From Chitinophaga sp. H8 (GTDB lineage Bacteria > Bacteroidota > Bacteroidia > Chitinophagales > Chitinophagaceae), in contig NZ_JBEXAC010000001.1 of the NCBI RefSeq assembly GCF_040567655.1, positions 2,170,001 through 2,234,000 on the forward strand: a stretch of 64,000 nucleotides of DNA. The letters are read 5' to 3'. The notes under the pieces are model-generated. The model saw nothing but the letters and a program-made list of their open reading frames with translations, did no database searches and was not told the DNA's origin. The position numbers and the translations under genes are program-made. Below, piece after piece: positions 47,303 to 56,579 of the stretch; positions within the stretch are counted from its first letter, which is position 1; each line of letters opens with the position of its first letter.

Positions 47303-48406
47303 TTATACATTAAATCTGAAGTGCATCACATCCCCATCTGCTACTACATATTCTTTACCTTCTATACGTAACCGGCCATTATCACGGCAAGCTGCTTCTG
47401 AGCCGTATTTTACGAAATCCTCATAAGCGATTACTTCCGCTTTGATGAAGCCTTTTTCAAAATCTGTGTGGATCACACTGGCAGCCTGTGGCGCTTTCCA
47501 TCCTTTATGAATGGTCCAGGCACGTACTTCCTGCACGCCGGCAGTAAAATAAGTGATCAGTTCCAGCAGTTCATAAGCTGAGCGGATCAGGCGGTTTAAG
47601 CCCGGTTCGGTGAGGCCGTATTCAGAAAGGAACAGCTCCTTATCAGCAGGATCTTCCATTTCAGAGATCTGTGCTTCAATAGTATTGTTCATCACAATTA
47701 CCTGTGCACCTTCTGCCTTTACGGATTCCTGTAATGCCTGCGAAAACCTGTTGCCGGTATGGATAGATGCTTCATCCACATTGGCCACATACAGCACTGG
47801 CTTGGCAGAGAGCAGAAACAGATCTGCAATAGCAGTACTGTCTTCTTTGCTCAGGCCCAGTTCACGGATATTTTTACCTTGTTCCAGGTGCTCTTTACAC
47901 AATTTCAGTACTTCAAACTCTCTTTTAGCCTTGGGATCACCACCGGTTTTTGCCATTTTTTCGGTACGTGCCATTTTCCTTTCCACACTATCCAGGTCTT
48001 TCAGCTGCAGTTCCGTATCAATGATCTCCTTATCGGATACCGGGTTAATGTCTCCTTCATCCCGCAGGATATTATCGTCTTCAAAACAGCGGATTACATG
48101 CACAATAGCATCCACCTCACGTATGTTGGCCAGGAATTTATTTCCCAGACCTTCCCCTCTGCTGGCACCTTTTACCAGACCTGCAATATCTACAAACTCG
48201 ATGGTGGTAGGTACCACCCGGTTTGGTTTAACCAGTTCTTCCAGTTTTAAAAGTCTGAAATCCGGTACATCTACCAGGCCAATATTCGGCTCAATGGTAC
48301 AAAAACGATAATTGCTTGCCTGTGCCTTGGCACTATTGCTTACCGCATTAAACAAAGTTGATTTCCCTACATTCGGCAATCCTACAATTCCTGCTTGCAA
48401 CGCCAT
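47303..48406 (-). CDS. ychF: Redox-regulated ATPase YchF (Obg family)
   Basis: This conserved ribosome-associated P-loop protein hydrolyses ATP rather than GTP. From the ATG at 48406 it has 367 residues. G1 is GLPNVGKSTLFNAVS and G3 is FVDIAGLVKGAS. The G4 position reads NVDE (NxxE instead of NKxD), which explains the ATP preference of the family. The C-terminal TGS domain contains FTAGVQEVRAWTIHKGWKAPQAA-type sequence and ends DGDVMHFRFNV. A TTG-like upstream start adding MRKFFK is rejected because family members start at MALQAGIVG. A TATCTTTG box lies 15 bases before the ATG. Confidence 0.96.
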   Translation of the reverse strand: MALQAGIVGLPNVGKSTLFNAVSNSAKAQASNYRFCTIEPNIGLVDVPDFRLLKLEELVKPNRVVPTTIEFVDIAGLVKGASRGEGLGNKFLANIREVDAIVHVIRCFEDDNILRDEGDINPVSDKEIIDTELQLKDLDSVERKMARTEKMAKTGGDPKAKREFEVLKLCKEHLEQGKNIRELGLSKEDSTAIADLFLLSAKPVLYVANVDEASIHTGNRFSQALQESVKAEGAQVIVMNNTIEAQISEMEDPADKELFLSEYGLTEPGLNRLIRSAYELLELITYFTAGVQEVRAWTIHKGWKAPQAASVIHTDFEKGFIKAEVIAYEDFVKYGSEAACRDNGRLRIEGKEYVVADGDVMHFRFNV

Positions 48407-48421
48407 TTTAAAAAATTTGCG

Positions 48422-48429
48422 CAAAGATA
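48422..48429 (-). promoter_or_regulatory. -7 box for ychF
   Basis: TATCTTTG on the minus strand, 15 bases before the ATG at 48406. The spacing is the same as in the DUF3347 gene, implying a very short leader. Confidence 0.6.
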
Positions 48430-48641
48430 GGGTTTATTCCCTTAAAGTCCATGCTAATAGCTATTGTAAGTTGGGATACCACTGCCAACTGCCCGTATTT
48501 CCACATTCCCCACCAGGCAGAGACGGCCTACCTGTAGCTTTCCCTGTTTGCTTTCCAAAGGAATTGTTTATTTTGGCGCCCGGATAAGCAACCAATCATA
48601 AAAGGGCCCTGCTTTCCGGTAAATACTGCAAACTCATTTAT

Positions 48642-49874
48642 ATGGCATTAAACTATGTATGGCTGGCATTTTTCCTGATTGCTTTTGTGGTAGCCCTTTT
48701 TAAATCGCTGATACTGGGCGATATTGCTATTTTCGGGAATGTATTAAACGGGATGCTGGGTAGTGCCAAAACCGGGGCGGAAATTTCCCTGGGCCTGATA
48801 GGTGTAATGACCTTATGGCTGGGTATTATGCGGGTAGGTGAAAAAGCGGGTATGATCAGCATATTTGCGAAAGCAGTAAATCCGTTCTTTTCCAAACTGT
48901 TCCCGCAGGTACCTCCCGGTCACCCGGCAATGGGCTCCATGATGATGAACTTCTCGGCCAATATGCTGGGACTGGATAACGCTGCTACTCCGATGGGCTT
49001 AAAGGCCATGAAGGAATTACAGGAAATCAATAAAGAACCGGAGGTAGCCAGTAACCCCATGATTATGTTTCTGGTGCTGAATACAGCAGGGGTTACTATT
49101 ATTCCCACTTCTGTTATAGCCCTCCGTTTGGCCAATGGTGCTGCCAACCCGGCAGACATCTTCATCCCCACCCTTATTGCTACTTTTGTTGCTTTTGTAA
49201 CTGGTATGATCACGGTGTCCTTTTATCAGCGGATCAACCTGTTTAAATTACCGGTACTGGTATTTCTGGGTGGTTTCCTATGTTTAATGGGTGGCCTTTA
49301 CTTCTGGATCAGCCATATGCCACCATCAGAAATCGGGGTACGAACTGCCTCATTGGGTGGCGGTGTGATCTTTGCCATTATCGTTACTTTTCTGGTAGCA
49401 GGGCTGGTGCAAAAAATCAATGTATACGACGCTTTTATAGATGGTGCCAAAGAAGGGTTCCAGGTCGCTGTGCGCATCATTCCTTACCTTATTGCCATAT
49501 TGGTAGCCATCAGTGCTTTCCGGGTAACGGGTTGTATGGATTATATGGTAAATGCGATCGGAGGACTATTTGCCTGGCTGGGTTTTAATACCGATTTCGT
49601 ACCCGCACTGCCGGTAGCACTTATGAAACCATTAAGTGGTGGCGGTGCCAGGGGATTGATGGTAGATGTATTGACGAATTATGGCGCAGACTCTTTCCAG
49701 GGACGACTGGCCAGCGTGATCCAAGGTACTACAGAAACCACCTTCTATGTACTTGCCGTGTATTTTGGTTCTGTAAATATCAAAAAGACCAGGCATGCCC
49801 TTGCCTGTGGCCTGATCGCCGACTTTGCAGGTATACTGGCAGCAATTATACTCGCCTATATCTTCTTCCATTAA
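48642..49874 (+). CDS. SpmA-SpmB fusion, nucleoside-recognition (Gate) membrane protein
   Basis: The 410-residue protein has about ten membrane helices and two Gate domains. The N-terminal half resembles SpmA (ISLGLIGVMTLWLGIMRVGEK, and MNFSANMLGLDNAATPMGLKAM). The C-terminal half resembles SpmB (GAKEGFQVAVRIIPYLIAILVAI, then ALMKPLSGGGARGLM, and IQGTTETTFYVLAVYFGSV). In Bacillus the separate proteins act in spore-core dehydration. This organism group does not sporulate, so the role is probably small-molecule transport, unassigned. Its last four bases overlap the end of the convergent SusD-like gene. Confidence 0.9.
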   Translation: MALNYVWLAFFLIAFVVALFKSLILGDIAIFGNVLNGMLGSAKTGAEISLGLIGVMTLWLGIMRVGEKAGMISIFAKAVNPFFSKLFPQVPPGHPAMGSMMMNFSANMLGLDNAATPMGLKAMKELQEINKEPEVASNPMIMFLVLNTAGVTIIPTSVIALRLANGAANPADIFIPTLIATFVAFVTGMITVSFYQRINLFKLPVLVFLGGFLCLMGGLYFWISHMPPSEIGVRTASLGGGVIFAIIVTFLVAGLVQKINVYDAFIDGAKEGFQVAVRIIPYLIAILVAISAFRVTGCMDYMVNAIGGLFAWLGFNTDFVPALPVALMKPLSGGGARGLMVDVLTNYGADSFQGRLASVIQGTTETTFYVLAVYFGSVNIKKTRHALACGLIADFAGILAAIILAYIFFH

Positions 49875-51298
49875 GGTTTATCCCACCACACCCTGCCATT
49901 CAGGTCATCCTTCCCATTCAGGCCAGGTTGCGCCTGTACTGCCGCATTATAATTGGCCGTATTAATATTTCTTTCAGACAACGGATATCCCTGTCGCCGG
50001 GGAATCGGCTTGTTTCCATTATCCGGGGCCGGGGTTAATGTAGGATAACCTGTTCTTCTCCATTCCGCCCATGCTTCATATCCGTTCATATAAAGATGTA
50101 CCCAGCGCTGGTAAGCAATTTGTTTAACGGCAGTGGCCGGATTATATACTATGGCGGGTTGAGCCAGGTAAGCTGCTAATCCATCATCACTACCGGTCCA
50201 TTGTGCTACAGAAGCGGTAATAGCTGCGATATAATCTGCTGCTGCACTGGCATCTCCTCCGGGGATCCAACCCAGTTTTGCGGCCTCTGCCCTGGCCAAC
50301 AAGGCCTGTGCATAAGTGATAATATATGCTTTGGCTGCTCTGGCACGGATACCCGATGCCTGGAAAGAGACACTGCCTGCAGCAATGTTCTGGGCATCTT
50401 TTCCTTCCAGGCCGTATGGCATCCCGGCATACTCATCATTATTGTTCGTAGCGGCATACGCTGGCAAACGCGGGTCATCCAGGGGGTTCATGTAATCTAT
50501 CAGTGGCTTGCTAACGCAATACCATCTGCGCCCTTGTACAGTATATACATAATACCAGTAGTTCTCATATGCGGTTTCTGACAAGTGCTGAAAAATAGCA
50601 TTATCTGCATTATTCTCAAAAATACCGGTAGCCAGTGCCGACTGAAATTCCGCTTTACCCCAATCCGGGTCAACCTTCGACAAACGTAATGCCATCAATG
50701 CATGTATGGTGCCTGCCAGCCTTTTCCATTTATTGCTGTCGCCATAATACAGGATATCTCCCTGAGCCGGATTATCTTCTTCCAGCTGGGCACCGGCTTC
50801 TTTCAGCTCCTTAAAAAGATCCGTATAAATATCCTTTTGACTATTATAGGCAGGATCAATTTTTGCCTTCCCCTGCAGGGCTTCTTTATATGGAATATCT
50901 CCCCATCTGTCGGTAATATGCCAGAAATAATAAGCCCGCAGGATACGTGCTACCGCTTTTTGATTGTTAGCGGACCCTTCTGCATCATTGAAGCGTTTGG
51001 TATCGATAATGAACCGCAGGTTCATCAACGGATCTGCATAAAAATCAGCAAAATCAAAATCGATATTAATATACCGGGAGGCATCGGTATATATTTTTTC
51101 AGACAGGTGCTGGATATACAATAGTCCATAGCTTGTTTCCGTGGTAGTGGTCAGCCTTTGTATGGCATATGTCAGCAACTTGGGATTGGAAAAGGTGTCC
51201 GGCAGGTTGGGATTCTTATTGATGCTGTCAGAAAACTTAGTACAGCTGTTTAGTCCCAGCCCAGCCAGTATTATGAATATGTATGATAGCTTTTTCAT
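49871..51298 (-). CDS. SusD/RagB-like nutrient-binding outer-membrane lipoprotein
   Basis: The 475-residue surface lipoprotein acts as the lid of the SusC-type transporter encoded just before it (gap 11 bases). The lipobox is GLGLNSC. The sequence is of the second SusD type: NKNPNLPDTFSNPKLLTYAIQ, then AVARILRAYYFWHITDRWGDIPY, then WKRLAGTIHALMALRLSKVD, and near the end AYQRWVHLYMNGYEAWAEWRRTGYP. No sugar-degrading enzyme adjoins, so the substrate is unknown and could equally be a peptide or vitamin-like molecule. Confidence 0.93.
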   Translation of the reverse strand: MKKLSYIFIILAGLGLNSCTKFSDSINKNPNLPDTFSNPKLLTYAIQRLTTTTETSYGLLYIQHLSEKIYTDASRYINIDFDFADFYADPLMNLRFIIDTKRFNDAEGSANNQKAVARILRAYYFWHITDRWGDIPYKEALQGKAKIDPAYNSQKDIYTDLFKELKEAGAQLEEDNPAQGDILYYGDSNKWKRLAGTIHALMALRLSKVDPDWGKAEFQSALATGIFENNADNAIFQHLSETAYENYWYYVYTVQGRRWYCVSKPLIDYMNPLDDPRLPAYAATNNNDEYAGMPYGLEGKDAQNIAAGSVSFQASGIRARAAKAYIITYAQALLARAEAAKLGWIPGGDASAAADYIAAITASVAQWTGSDDGLAAYLAQPAIVYNPATAVKQIAYQRWVHLYMNGYEAWAEWRRTGYPTLTPAPDNGNKPIPRRQGYPLSERNINTANYNAAVQAQPGLNGKDDLNGRVWWDKP

Positions 51299-51309
51299 GA
51301 TGATCGGGT

Positions 51310-54300
51310 TTACAGGGAAATATTCAGGTTGATGCCAAAAGAACGGGTGGAAGTCAATTGTCCTGTTTCCAGCCAGCTGATGGAAGATGCTCCCATGGAT
51401 AATTCAGACGGATCCAGCCCTTTGGGGGCCTGCTGATGAATCATAAATGGATTGCGGGTAATAAAGGCTACATTGATGCTGTTGAAAGGCATTTTTGTAT
51501 ACTTGTTCTTACTAAACGTATAGCCTAAACGGATTTCCCTCATTTTAATATAGGTGGCATCGTACAGCCACTCTTCATAAACAGAATTGCCCAATACCGT
51601 GCGGAAATAGGACTTGGCATCTACATATGCCGTCACCTCCTCTCCTGTAATGCTGGATATGCCATTTACTTTTACACCGCCACCATCAGCTACCGGATCC
51701 CGTACATTCTTTCCCTTATCATTCAATACGGCTGTTTCCGCTGCCTGTCCGGATTTTACTGCCAGCATCTTTGTCCAACTGAAAAACCTGCCACCTGATT
51801 GAAAATCAATCATTGCCGAAAGATCAAAGCCCCCAAAGCGGAACGTGTTCTGCCATCCACCAGTAAAGTCTGGCAAGACACTGCCGAAGTCATGGTTTTC
51901 TGTAAACATGGGTAGATTGCCGGCATCCAGCAATATCTTGCCGGTCTTGGGATCACGCGCATAGGCATTACCTATCAGTGTACCAAAAGCTGCATTTACA
52001 TTAGCATTCAGATACACGCTCACCCTGGAATAAGTATTCTGATCCAATACCAGGGTATTGATACCAGGATACAGTTCCTTGATCAGACTGGTATTCCTGC
52101 TCAGATTAATAAGCGTATTCCAGCTGAACATTTTTGATTTTACAGGAATAGCATTTACACTTACTTCTATTCCTTTATTCTGGATATTACCGGCATTGAT
52201 CACTGTATTGCTATATCCGATAGCGCCGGATACATCAATATTGAGCACCTGATTCTTATTCTGCTGATTATAATAAGTAACGCCAAAGCCTACGCGGTCA
52301 TTCAGGAACTTTGCATCCAGTCCCAGCTCCAAGGAGCTGCCCAGTGCAGGCTTCACATTAGGATTATTGAGCGTATTAGGCAGGTACATGGGCAGATAAG
52401 TCACGTTGTCCGGCGCTTTATAAGGATCTCCCAGTATAAAGGATTCATACGTCTGATAGGGATCCAGGTCGGACCCGGCCTGCGCAAAACCAACCCTGAG
52501 CTTTCCAAAAGAAAGTGGTTCCCATTTGAGCAGATCACTGAATACCATGCTGAAGGAAACAGAAGGATACCAGTAAGAGTTATTCCCTGCGGGCAGTGCC
52601 GAAGAAATATCCCGGCGTATCGTAGCATCCAGGTAATAGATGTTATCATATCCCAGGGATACGGCACCGAAAGCACTTCTTACCTCTTTACGGCGCAGGT
52701 AATTGGATACATCCGGCCGGTCTATGGAGGCGGAAATATTATAAAAGTTGGTCACTGCCAGCCCACCTTGTGTACGGCCGGTAATATAGGAATAACGCTG
52801 GGTCAGGAGATTGCCTCCCAGATTGGCGTTCAGGGTCAGCTTACCAAATGCCCGGTTGTATTGTGCCAGTAATTCATAGTTCATTTCCTTATTCTCAAAC
52901 TTCCCTTCGTAATACTCATTCAGGTCCCTGCCACCATATGCCTTACGCTGATCGAGATCCTGGGTAAACATATCCCCTCTTACGGCACCACTGATCTTCA
53001 GCCCTGGCAGCACATCGTAGCTGAGACCTACATTACCAAAGAACCTGTCGCGCGCATCGTTGTTCAGGTTTTCATAGGCTTCAAAATAGGGGTTGTTCCA
53101 GTCGCTGCCTGGCTTTATCAGGAAATCCGGATCATCCACATCTTCATGATTCCAGTGGTAGAACGTACCATCAGCATACTTGTACTGTTTTAGTTTGTTC
53201 ATATCCAGGGAGCGCTCAAACCACTGGTTGAAGTTTCTGGAACCATTATAATATCCCTGAGCAGGACGCTGTCCTTTATTATTTGCATAATTAATGCTGG
53301 TAGAAACCGTCAGTTTTGAAGTGAGGTTTAAGGAACCATTGAAGCCCAGGTTATTCCTTTTCAGCCACGTATTAGGCTCGATCCCTTTAATATCTGTATG
53401 ATTAAAGGACAGCCGGAAAGTAGTATTTTCTCCCCCACCAGACATGCTGATGTTGTTGTTAAAAGTATGACCGGTTACAAAAAAATCTTTCACATTATCC
53501 GGATGTGGCACAAAGGGGGTGAGCTTGCCATAATCAGGGTCCAGGGGATAAAAGCTGTACATATGCCTCACCGGTGTACCATCCATCTTAGGCCCCCAGC
53601 TTTCATCCGTCCCGGAAGCATAGGGTTGTTCTACCCCATTTACTGTGATTGTAGGAAATTCCTGACTGCTGCCGGCACCATAGATATTTTGCAGGGGCAT
53701 AAAGTTGCCTGCCTTTTCAATAGAAAAAGCGGAACTAAAGTCCACACTTACTTTTTTATCTCCTTTACGGGCACCTTGTTTGGTGGTAATCAACACCACG
53801 CCGTATTGCCCTCTCAACCCATACAACGCAGAGGCAGCAGGCCCTTTTAATACGGTAACCGATTCAATATCATCCGGGTTAATATCCTGTGCCAGATTGC
53901 CCAGATCCGGCCCGTTACGGCCACCAAAATTGGAATTGGAAACAGGCGTACCATCTACGACCATCAGTGGTTGTTCCTGCCCGTTAATAGAGTTGACACC
54001 ACGGATCTTGATCTTTTGGGTACCACCCATGCTGGCGCCGGAAGAACCGACTACCTGCACCCCCGCAATCTTACCAGCCAGGGAACCCAATACGTTCTGT
54101 TCTTTGGTAAGGGTAAGGTTTGCTCCCTTCACTTCCTGGGTGGAATACCCCACCGCCCTGTCCTTGCGGGTAATCCCTAATGCGGTTACCACTACCTGAT
54201 CCAGGTTGCGGGCATCCACCTTTAATGCAGCATTCACCACAGCCTGTCCATTGATGGCTGCTTCCAGGTGCAGGTAGCCTACATAACGGAACACCAGGGT

Positions 54301-54510
54301 AGCATCAGCAGCATTGACCACAATACTATACTCTCCTTTTGAACCGGTGGTAGTCCCTTTATTGGTCCCTTTTATCTGTATCGTAACACCTGGTAAAATT
54401 TCGCCGGTTTCGGCTGCGGTAACGGTACCAGTGATGGTCCTTGATTGGGCTGACAATAGTTGGGGGAAATACATACAACAAACTGCCAGCATCATGTAGA
54501 TTAGCTTCAT
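51310..54510 (-). CDS. SusC/RagA-family TonB-linked outer-membrane transporter
   Basis: This 1066-residue outer-membrane transporter works with the SusD-like protein after it. The ATG at 54510 is chosen over an upstream TTG because it opens a signal peptide (MKLIYMMLAVCCMYFPQLLS) cut near SAQ. The carboxypeptidase-regulatory-like domain (TITGTVTAAETGEILPGVTI) leads to the plug. The SusC hallmark LDQVVVTALGITRKDRAVGY and KIRGVNSINGQEQPLMVVDG follow, then NPDDIESVTVLKGPAASALYG. The barrel ends with GINLNISL. No extra N-terminal signalling (STN) domain is present, so sigma/anti-sigma control is not indicated. A possible promoter lies in the 78-bp upstream gap. Confidence 0.95.
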   Translation of the reverse strand: MKLIYMMLAVCCMYFPQLLSAQSRTITGTVTAAETGEILPGVTIQIKGTNKGTTTGSKGEYSIVVNAADATLVFRYVGYLHLEAAINGQAVVNAALKVDARNLDQVVVTALGITRKDRAVGYSTQEVKGANLTLTKEQNVLGSLAGKIAGVQVVGSSGASMGGTQKIKIRGVNSINGQEQPLMVVDGTPVSNSNFGGRNGPDLGNLAQDINPDDIESVTVLKGPAASALYGLRGQYGVVLITTKQGARKGDKKVSVDFSSAFSIEKAGNFMPLQNIYGAGSSQEFPTITVNGVEQPYASGTDESWGPKMDGTPVRHMYSFYPLDPDYGKLTPFVPHPDNVKDFFVTGHTFNNNISMSGGGENTTFRLSFNHTDIKGIEPNTWLKRNNLGFNGSLNLTSKLTVSTSINYANNKGQRPAQGYYNGSRNFNQWFERSLDMNKLKQYKYADGTFYHWNHEDVDDPDFLIKPGSDWNNPYFEAYENLNNDARDRFFGNVGLSYDVLPGLKISGAVRGDMFTQDLDQRKAYGGRDLNEYYEGKFENKEMNYELLAQYNRAFGKLTLNANLGGNLLTQRYSYITGRTQGGLAVTNFYNISASIDRPDVSNYLRRKEVRSAFGAVSLGYDNIYYLDATIRRDISSALPAGNNSYWYPSVSFSMVFSDLLKWEPLSFGKLRVGFAQAGSDLDPYQTYESFILGDPYKAPDNVTYLPMYLPNTLNNPNVKPALGSSLELGLDAKFLNDRVGFGVTYYNQQNKNQVLNIDVSGAIGYSNTVINAGNIQNKGIEVSVNAIPVKSKMFSWNTLINLSRNTSLIKELYPGINTLVLDQNTYSRVSVYLNANVNAAFGTLIGNAYARDPKTGKILLDAGNLPMFTENHDFGSVLPDFTGGWQNTFRFGGFDLSAMIDFQSGGRFFSWTKMLAVKSGQAAETAVLNDKGKNVRDPVADGGGVKVNGISSITGEEVTAYVDAKSYFRTVLGNSVYEEWLYDATYIKMREIRLGYTFSKNKYTKMPFNSINVAFITRNPFMIHQQAPKGLDPSELSMGASSISWLETGQLTSTRSFGINLNISL

Positions 54511-54550
54511 GTGGCGAGATTTAGATTTTGGTTGAAGAATTACAGTACTA

Positions 54551-54581
54551 TAAATATAACGCAAGAAAAGGCGAAAGTCAA
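54551..54581 (-). promoter_or_regulatory. Possible susC promoter
   Basis: On the minus strand TTGAC (54581-54577) is followed after 18 bases by TATATTTA (54558-54551), which resembles TAnnTTTG in seven of eight positions. The leader to the ATG would be about 35 nt. Read-through from the upstream operon is also possible. Confidence 0.4.
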
Positions 54582-54588
54582 CAGGTAT

Positions 54589-54891
54589 TTAACCTGCTGC
54601 ATCATATTTTCCGGTCTTTTCTTCCATGGTTACATCCTGGTCCTTCCGGATCTGCATTTTAATATATACCAGCAGTTGGGAAGCGCCTGCCTGAAAGCAC
54701 ACTTCCTGCGTCCGGCGTACTACTTCCATCAGTTCTTCATACGTGCCTTCCATCACTGTTTCGAAGGGGCACACCCGGTATTTTACACCGGAGGCTTTAA
54801 TAACAGCAATCGCTTCATCCACCACTGCATATACTTTTTCTGTAGCTACCTGGGGAATAATCTGTAAAGCAAGGTTGATCTTGTGATCCAT
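54589..54891 (-). CDS. MTH1187-family thiamine-binding protein
   Basis: The 100-residue protein matches the MTH1187/YkoF-like ferredoxin-fold family (formerly DUF77): INLALQIIPQ at the start, then FETVMEGTYEELMEVVRRTQE, a highly diagnostic stretch. Family members bind thiamine or its pyrimidine, in the cytoplasm or as part of uptake systems. It starts 12 bases after the GNAT-nitrilase stop on the same strand, so the two are co-transcribed, and the SusC gene follows after 78 bases. No thiamine riboswitch is seen upstream. Confidence 0.9.
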   Translation of the reverse strand: MDHKINLALQIIPQVATEKVYAVVDEAIAVIKASGVKYRVCPFETVMEGTYEELMEVVRRTQEVCFQAGASQLLVYIKMQIRKDQDVTMEEKTGKYDAAG

Positions 54892-54903
54892 AACTATATC
54901 GTT

Positions 54904-56427
54904 TTATTGTTCTCCTTTCCATACCACGCCGTACAGGTCATGGCGCATATCCTTTTTTGTTTGCACACTGCCAAAAGCATGCAGCTCCTTCAGCAGTACC
55001 AGGTCCACATCCGCAATCACCACCATTTCTGTATTAGGGGTGGCATCAGCCTTCACTCCCGTTACCGGGAATGCAAAATCTGAAGGGGTGAGCACGCATG
55101 ACTGTGCATACTGCAGGTCCATATTATTTACCTTGGGCAGATTGCCTACACAACCTGCAATAGCCACATAACATTCATTTTCCACTGCCCGGGCCTGGGC
55201 ACAGAAACGTACCCGGTTATAAGCATGTTGTGTATCCGTGAGGAACGGTACAAACAGGATCTGCATGCCTTGTTCTGCCAATATCCTTGCAGGCTCGGGA
55301 AACTCCACATCATAACAGATCTGGATGCCTATTTTGCCACAGTCGGTGTCAAATACCTTGATCTCGTTGCCTCCCTTGATCCCCCAGGCAGATACCTCAC
55401 TGGGTGTAGGATGAATTTTGATATAATGATCATAGGTGCCATCGCGGCGGCACAGGTAAGAAATGTTATACAGCTGTTCTTCCATCACAATAGGCATACT
55501 GCCCGTAATGATGTTTACATTATAAGCCACCGCATGCCGTAAAAACTCCTCCCGGATAGCTTCCGTATATTTGGCTACTCCCCGGATCGCCCCTGCCTGA
55601 TCCAGCTGATTAAACTCAGCCATCAGTGGTGCATTGAACAGCTCCGGAAACACCACAAAGTCGGAACCATAATCACTTACCGCATCCACAAAAAACTCTA
55701 CCTGCTGTAAAAAACCTTCCAGGTTGCGGTAATCCCGCATCTGCCATTGCACCAGCCCGATACGTACGGTAGACTTCTGATAGCGGATGGTATCAATATC
55801 TTTTTCGTAATAGATATTAAACCATTGCAGCAAGGTGGCAAACCCCTGGGAGGGCACATCGTTGGGTAAATAATTCTTTAGTATTTTCTTGACGAGGAAA
55901 TCATTGGAAAACTGAAAAGTAAGTGTGGGATCATAAATTTCCTTATCCCTTACTTTTTCAATATACTCCCGGGGTGTGAGCTGATCCGCATACTTTTCAT
56001 AGCTGGGAATCCTTCCTCCTGCTACGATCCCCTGCAGGTTAAGCCTTTCACACAGGTTTTTGCGGGCATCATACAGGCGGCGTGCCAGCCGCTTTCCACG
56101 AAAATCGGGGTGTACAAATACTTCTATACCATAAAGGGTGTCGCCTTTAGGGTCATGGGTATTAAAAGTATAATACCCGGTAATCTGTTCATAAGTATGA
56201 TTATCCCCGTATTTCTCATAGTCCACAATAATGGATAAGGCGCAGCCCACTACCTTTTCATTCACCGTCACGGCAATCTGCCCTTCCGGGAAAAGATTCA
56301 TCAGTCTGCGAATAGTAGGCTCTCTCCAGTAACTTCCCTGCATATCCGCATAGGCCGACATCATGGACTCTTTCAGGTCCAGGTAATCTTCTGCTGTAAG
56401 TTGTCTGATTTCTATGGTCTCTGCCAT
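54904..56427 (-). CDS. Fused GNAT acetyltransferase and carbon-nitrogen hydrolase (nitrilase)
   Basis: The 507-residue cytoplasmic fusion has an N-terminal GNAT domain (about 1-200). Its acetyl-CoA motif reads VHPDFRGKRLARRLYDARK. A nitrilase-superfamily domain (about 222-500) follows, with catalytic E262 (FPELFNAP), K337 (YIKIHPTPSE) and C371 (IQICYDVEFPEP). Such fusions are known in Bacteroidota and other phyla, but their substrate is not known to me. They may first acetylate an amine and then hydrolyse an amide, or the reverse. It is coupled to the thiamine-binding protein gene after it. The 152-bp gap upstream separates it from the polysaccharide operon. Confidence 0.93.
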   Translation of the reverse strand: MAETIEIRQLTAEDYLDLKESMMSAYADMQGSYWREPTIRRLMNLFPEGQIAVTVNEKVVGCALSIIVDYEKYGDNHTYEQITGYYTFNTHDPKGDTLYGIEVFVHPDFRGKRLARRLYDARKNLCERLNLQGIVAGGRIPSYEKYADQLTPREYIEKVRDKEIYDPTLTFQFSNDFLVKKILKNYLPNDVPSQGFATLLQWFNIYYEKDIDTIRYQKSTVRIGLVQWQMRDYRNLEGFLQQVEFFVDAVSDYGSDFVVFPELFNAPLMAEFNQLDQAGAIRGVAKYTEAIREEFLRHAVAYNVNIITGSMPIVMEEQLYNISYLCRRDGTYDHYIKIHPTPSEVSAWGIKGGNEIKVFDTDCGKIGIQICYDVEFPEPARILAEQGMQILFVPFLTDTQHAYNRVRFCAQARAVENECYVAIAGCVGNLPKVNNMDLQYAQSCVLTPSDFAFPVTGVKADATPNTEMVVIADVDLVLLKELHAFGSVQTKKDMRHDLYGVVWKGEQ

Positions 56428-56579
56428 GTATTAAGAATTACGTTAATGCCAATATTTATTGTAGTAAAAATAAAGGAAATAACACTTAAATCATGGAGCT
56501 GCCATAAAAGGGCATTCCGGAGTAAAGCCAGGCGGCTTTACAAACACATAAAAAATAACCGGGAATAAAGAAAGCGGGA

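Noticed and set aside
47610..48311. 233-residue plus-strand frame over ychF
   Set aside because: It is antisense to a highly conserved gene, is Ser-rich without a domain, and has no promoter.
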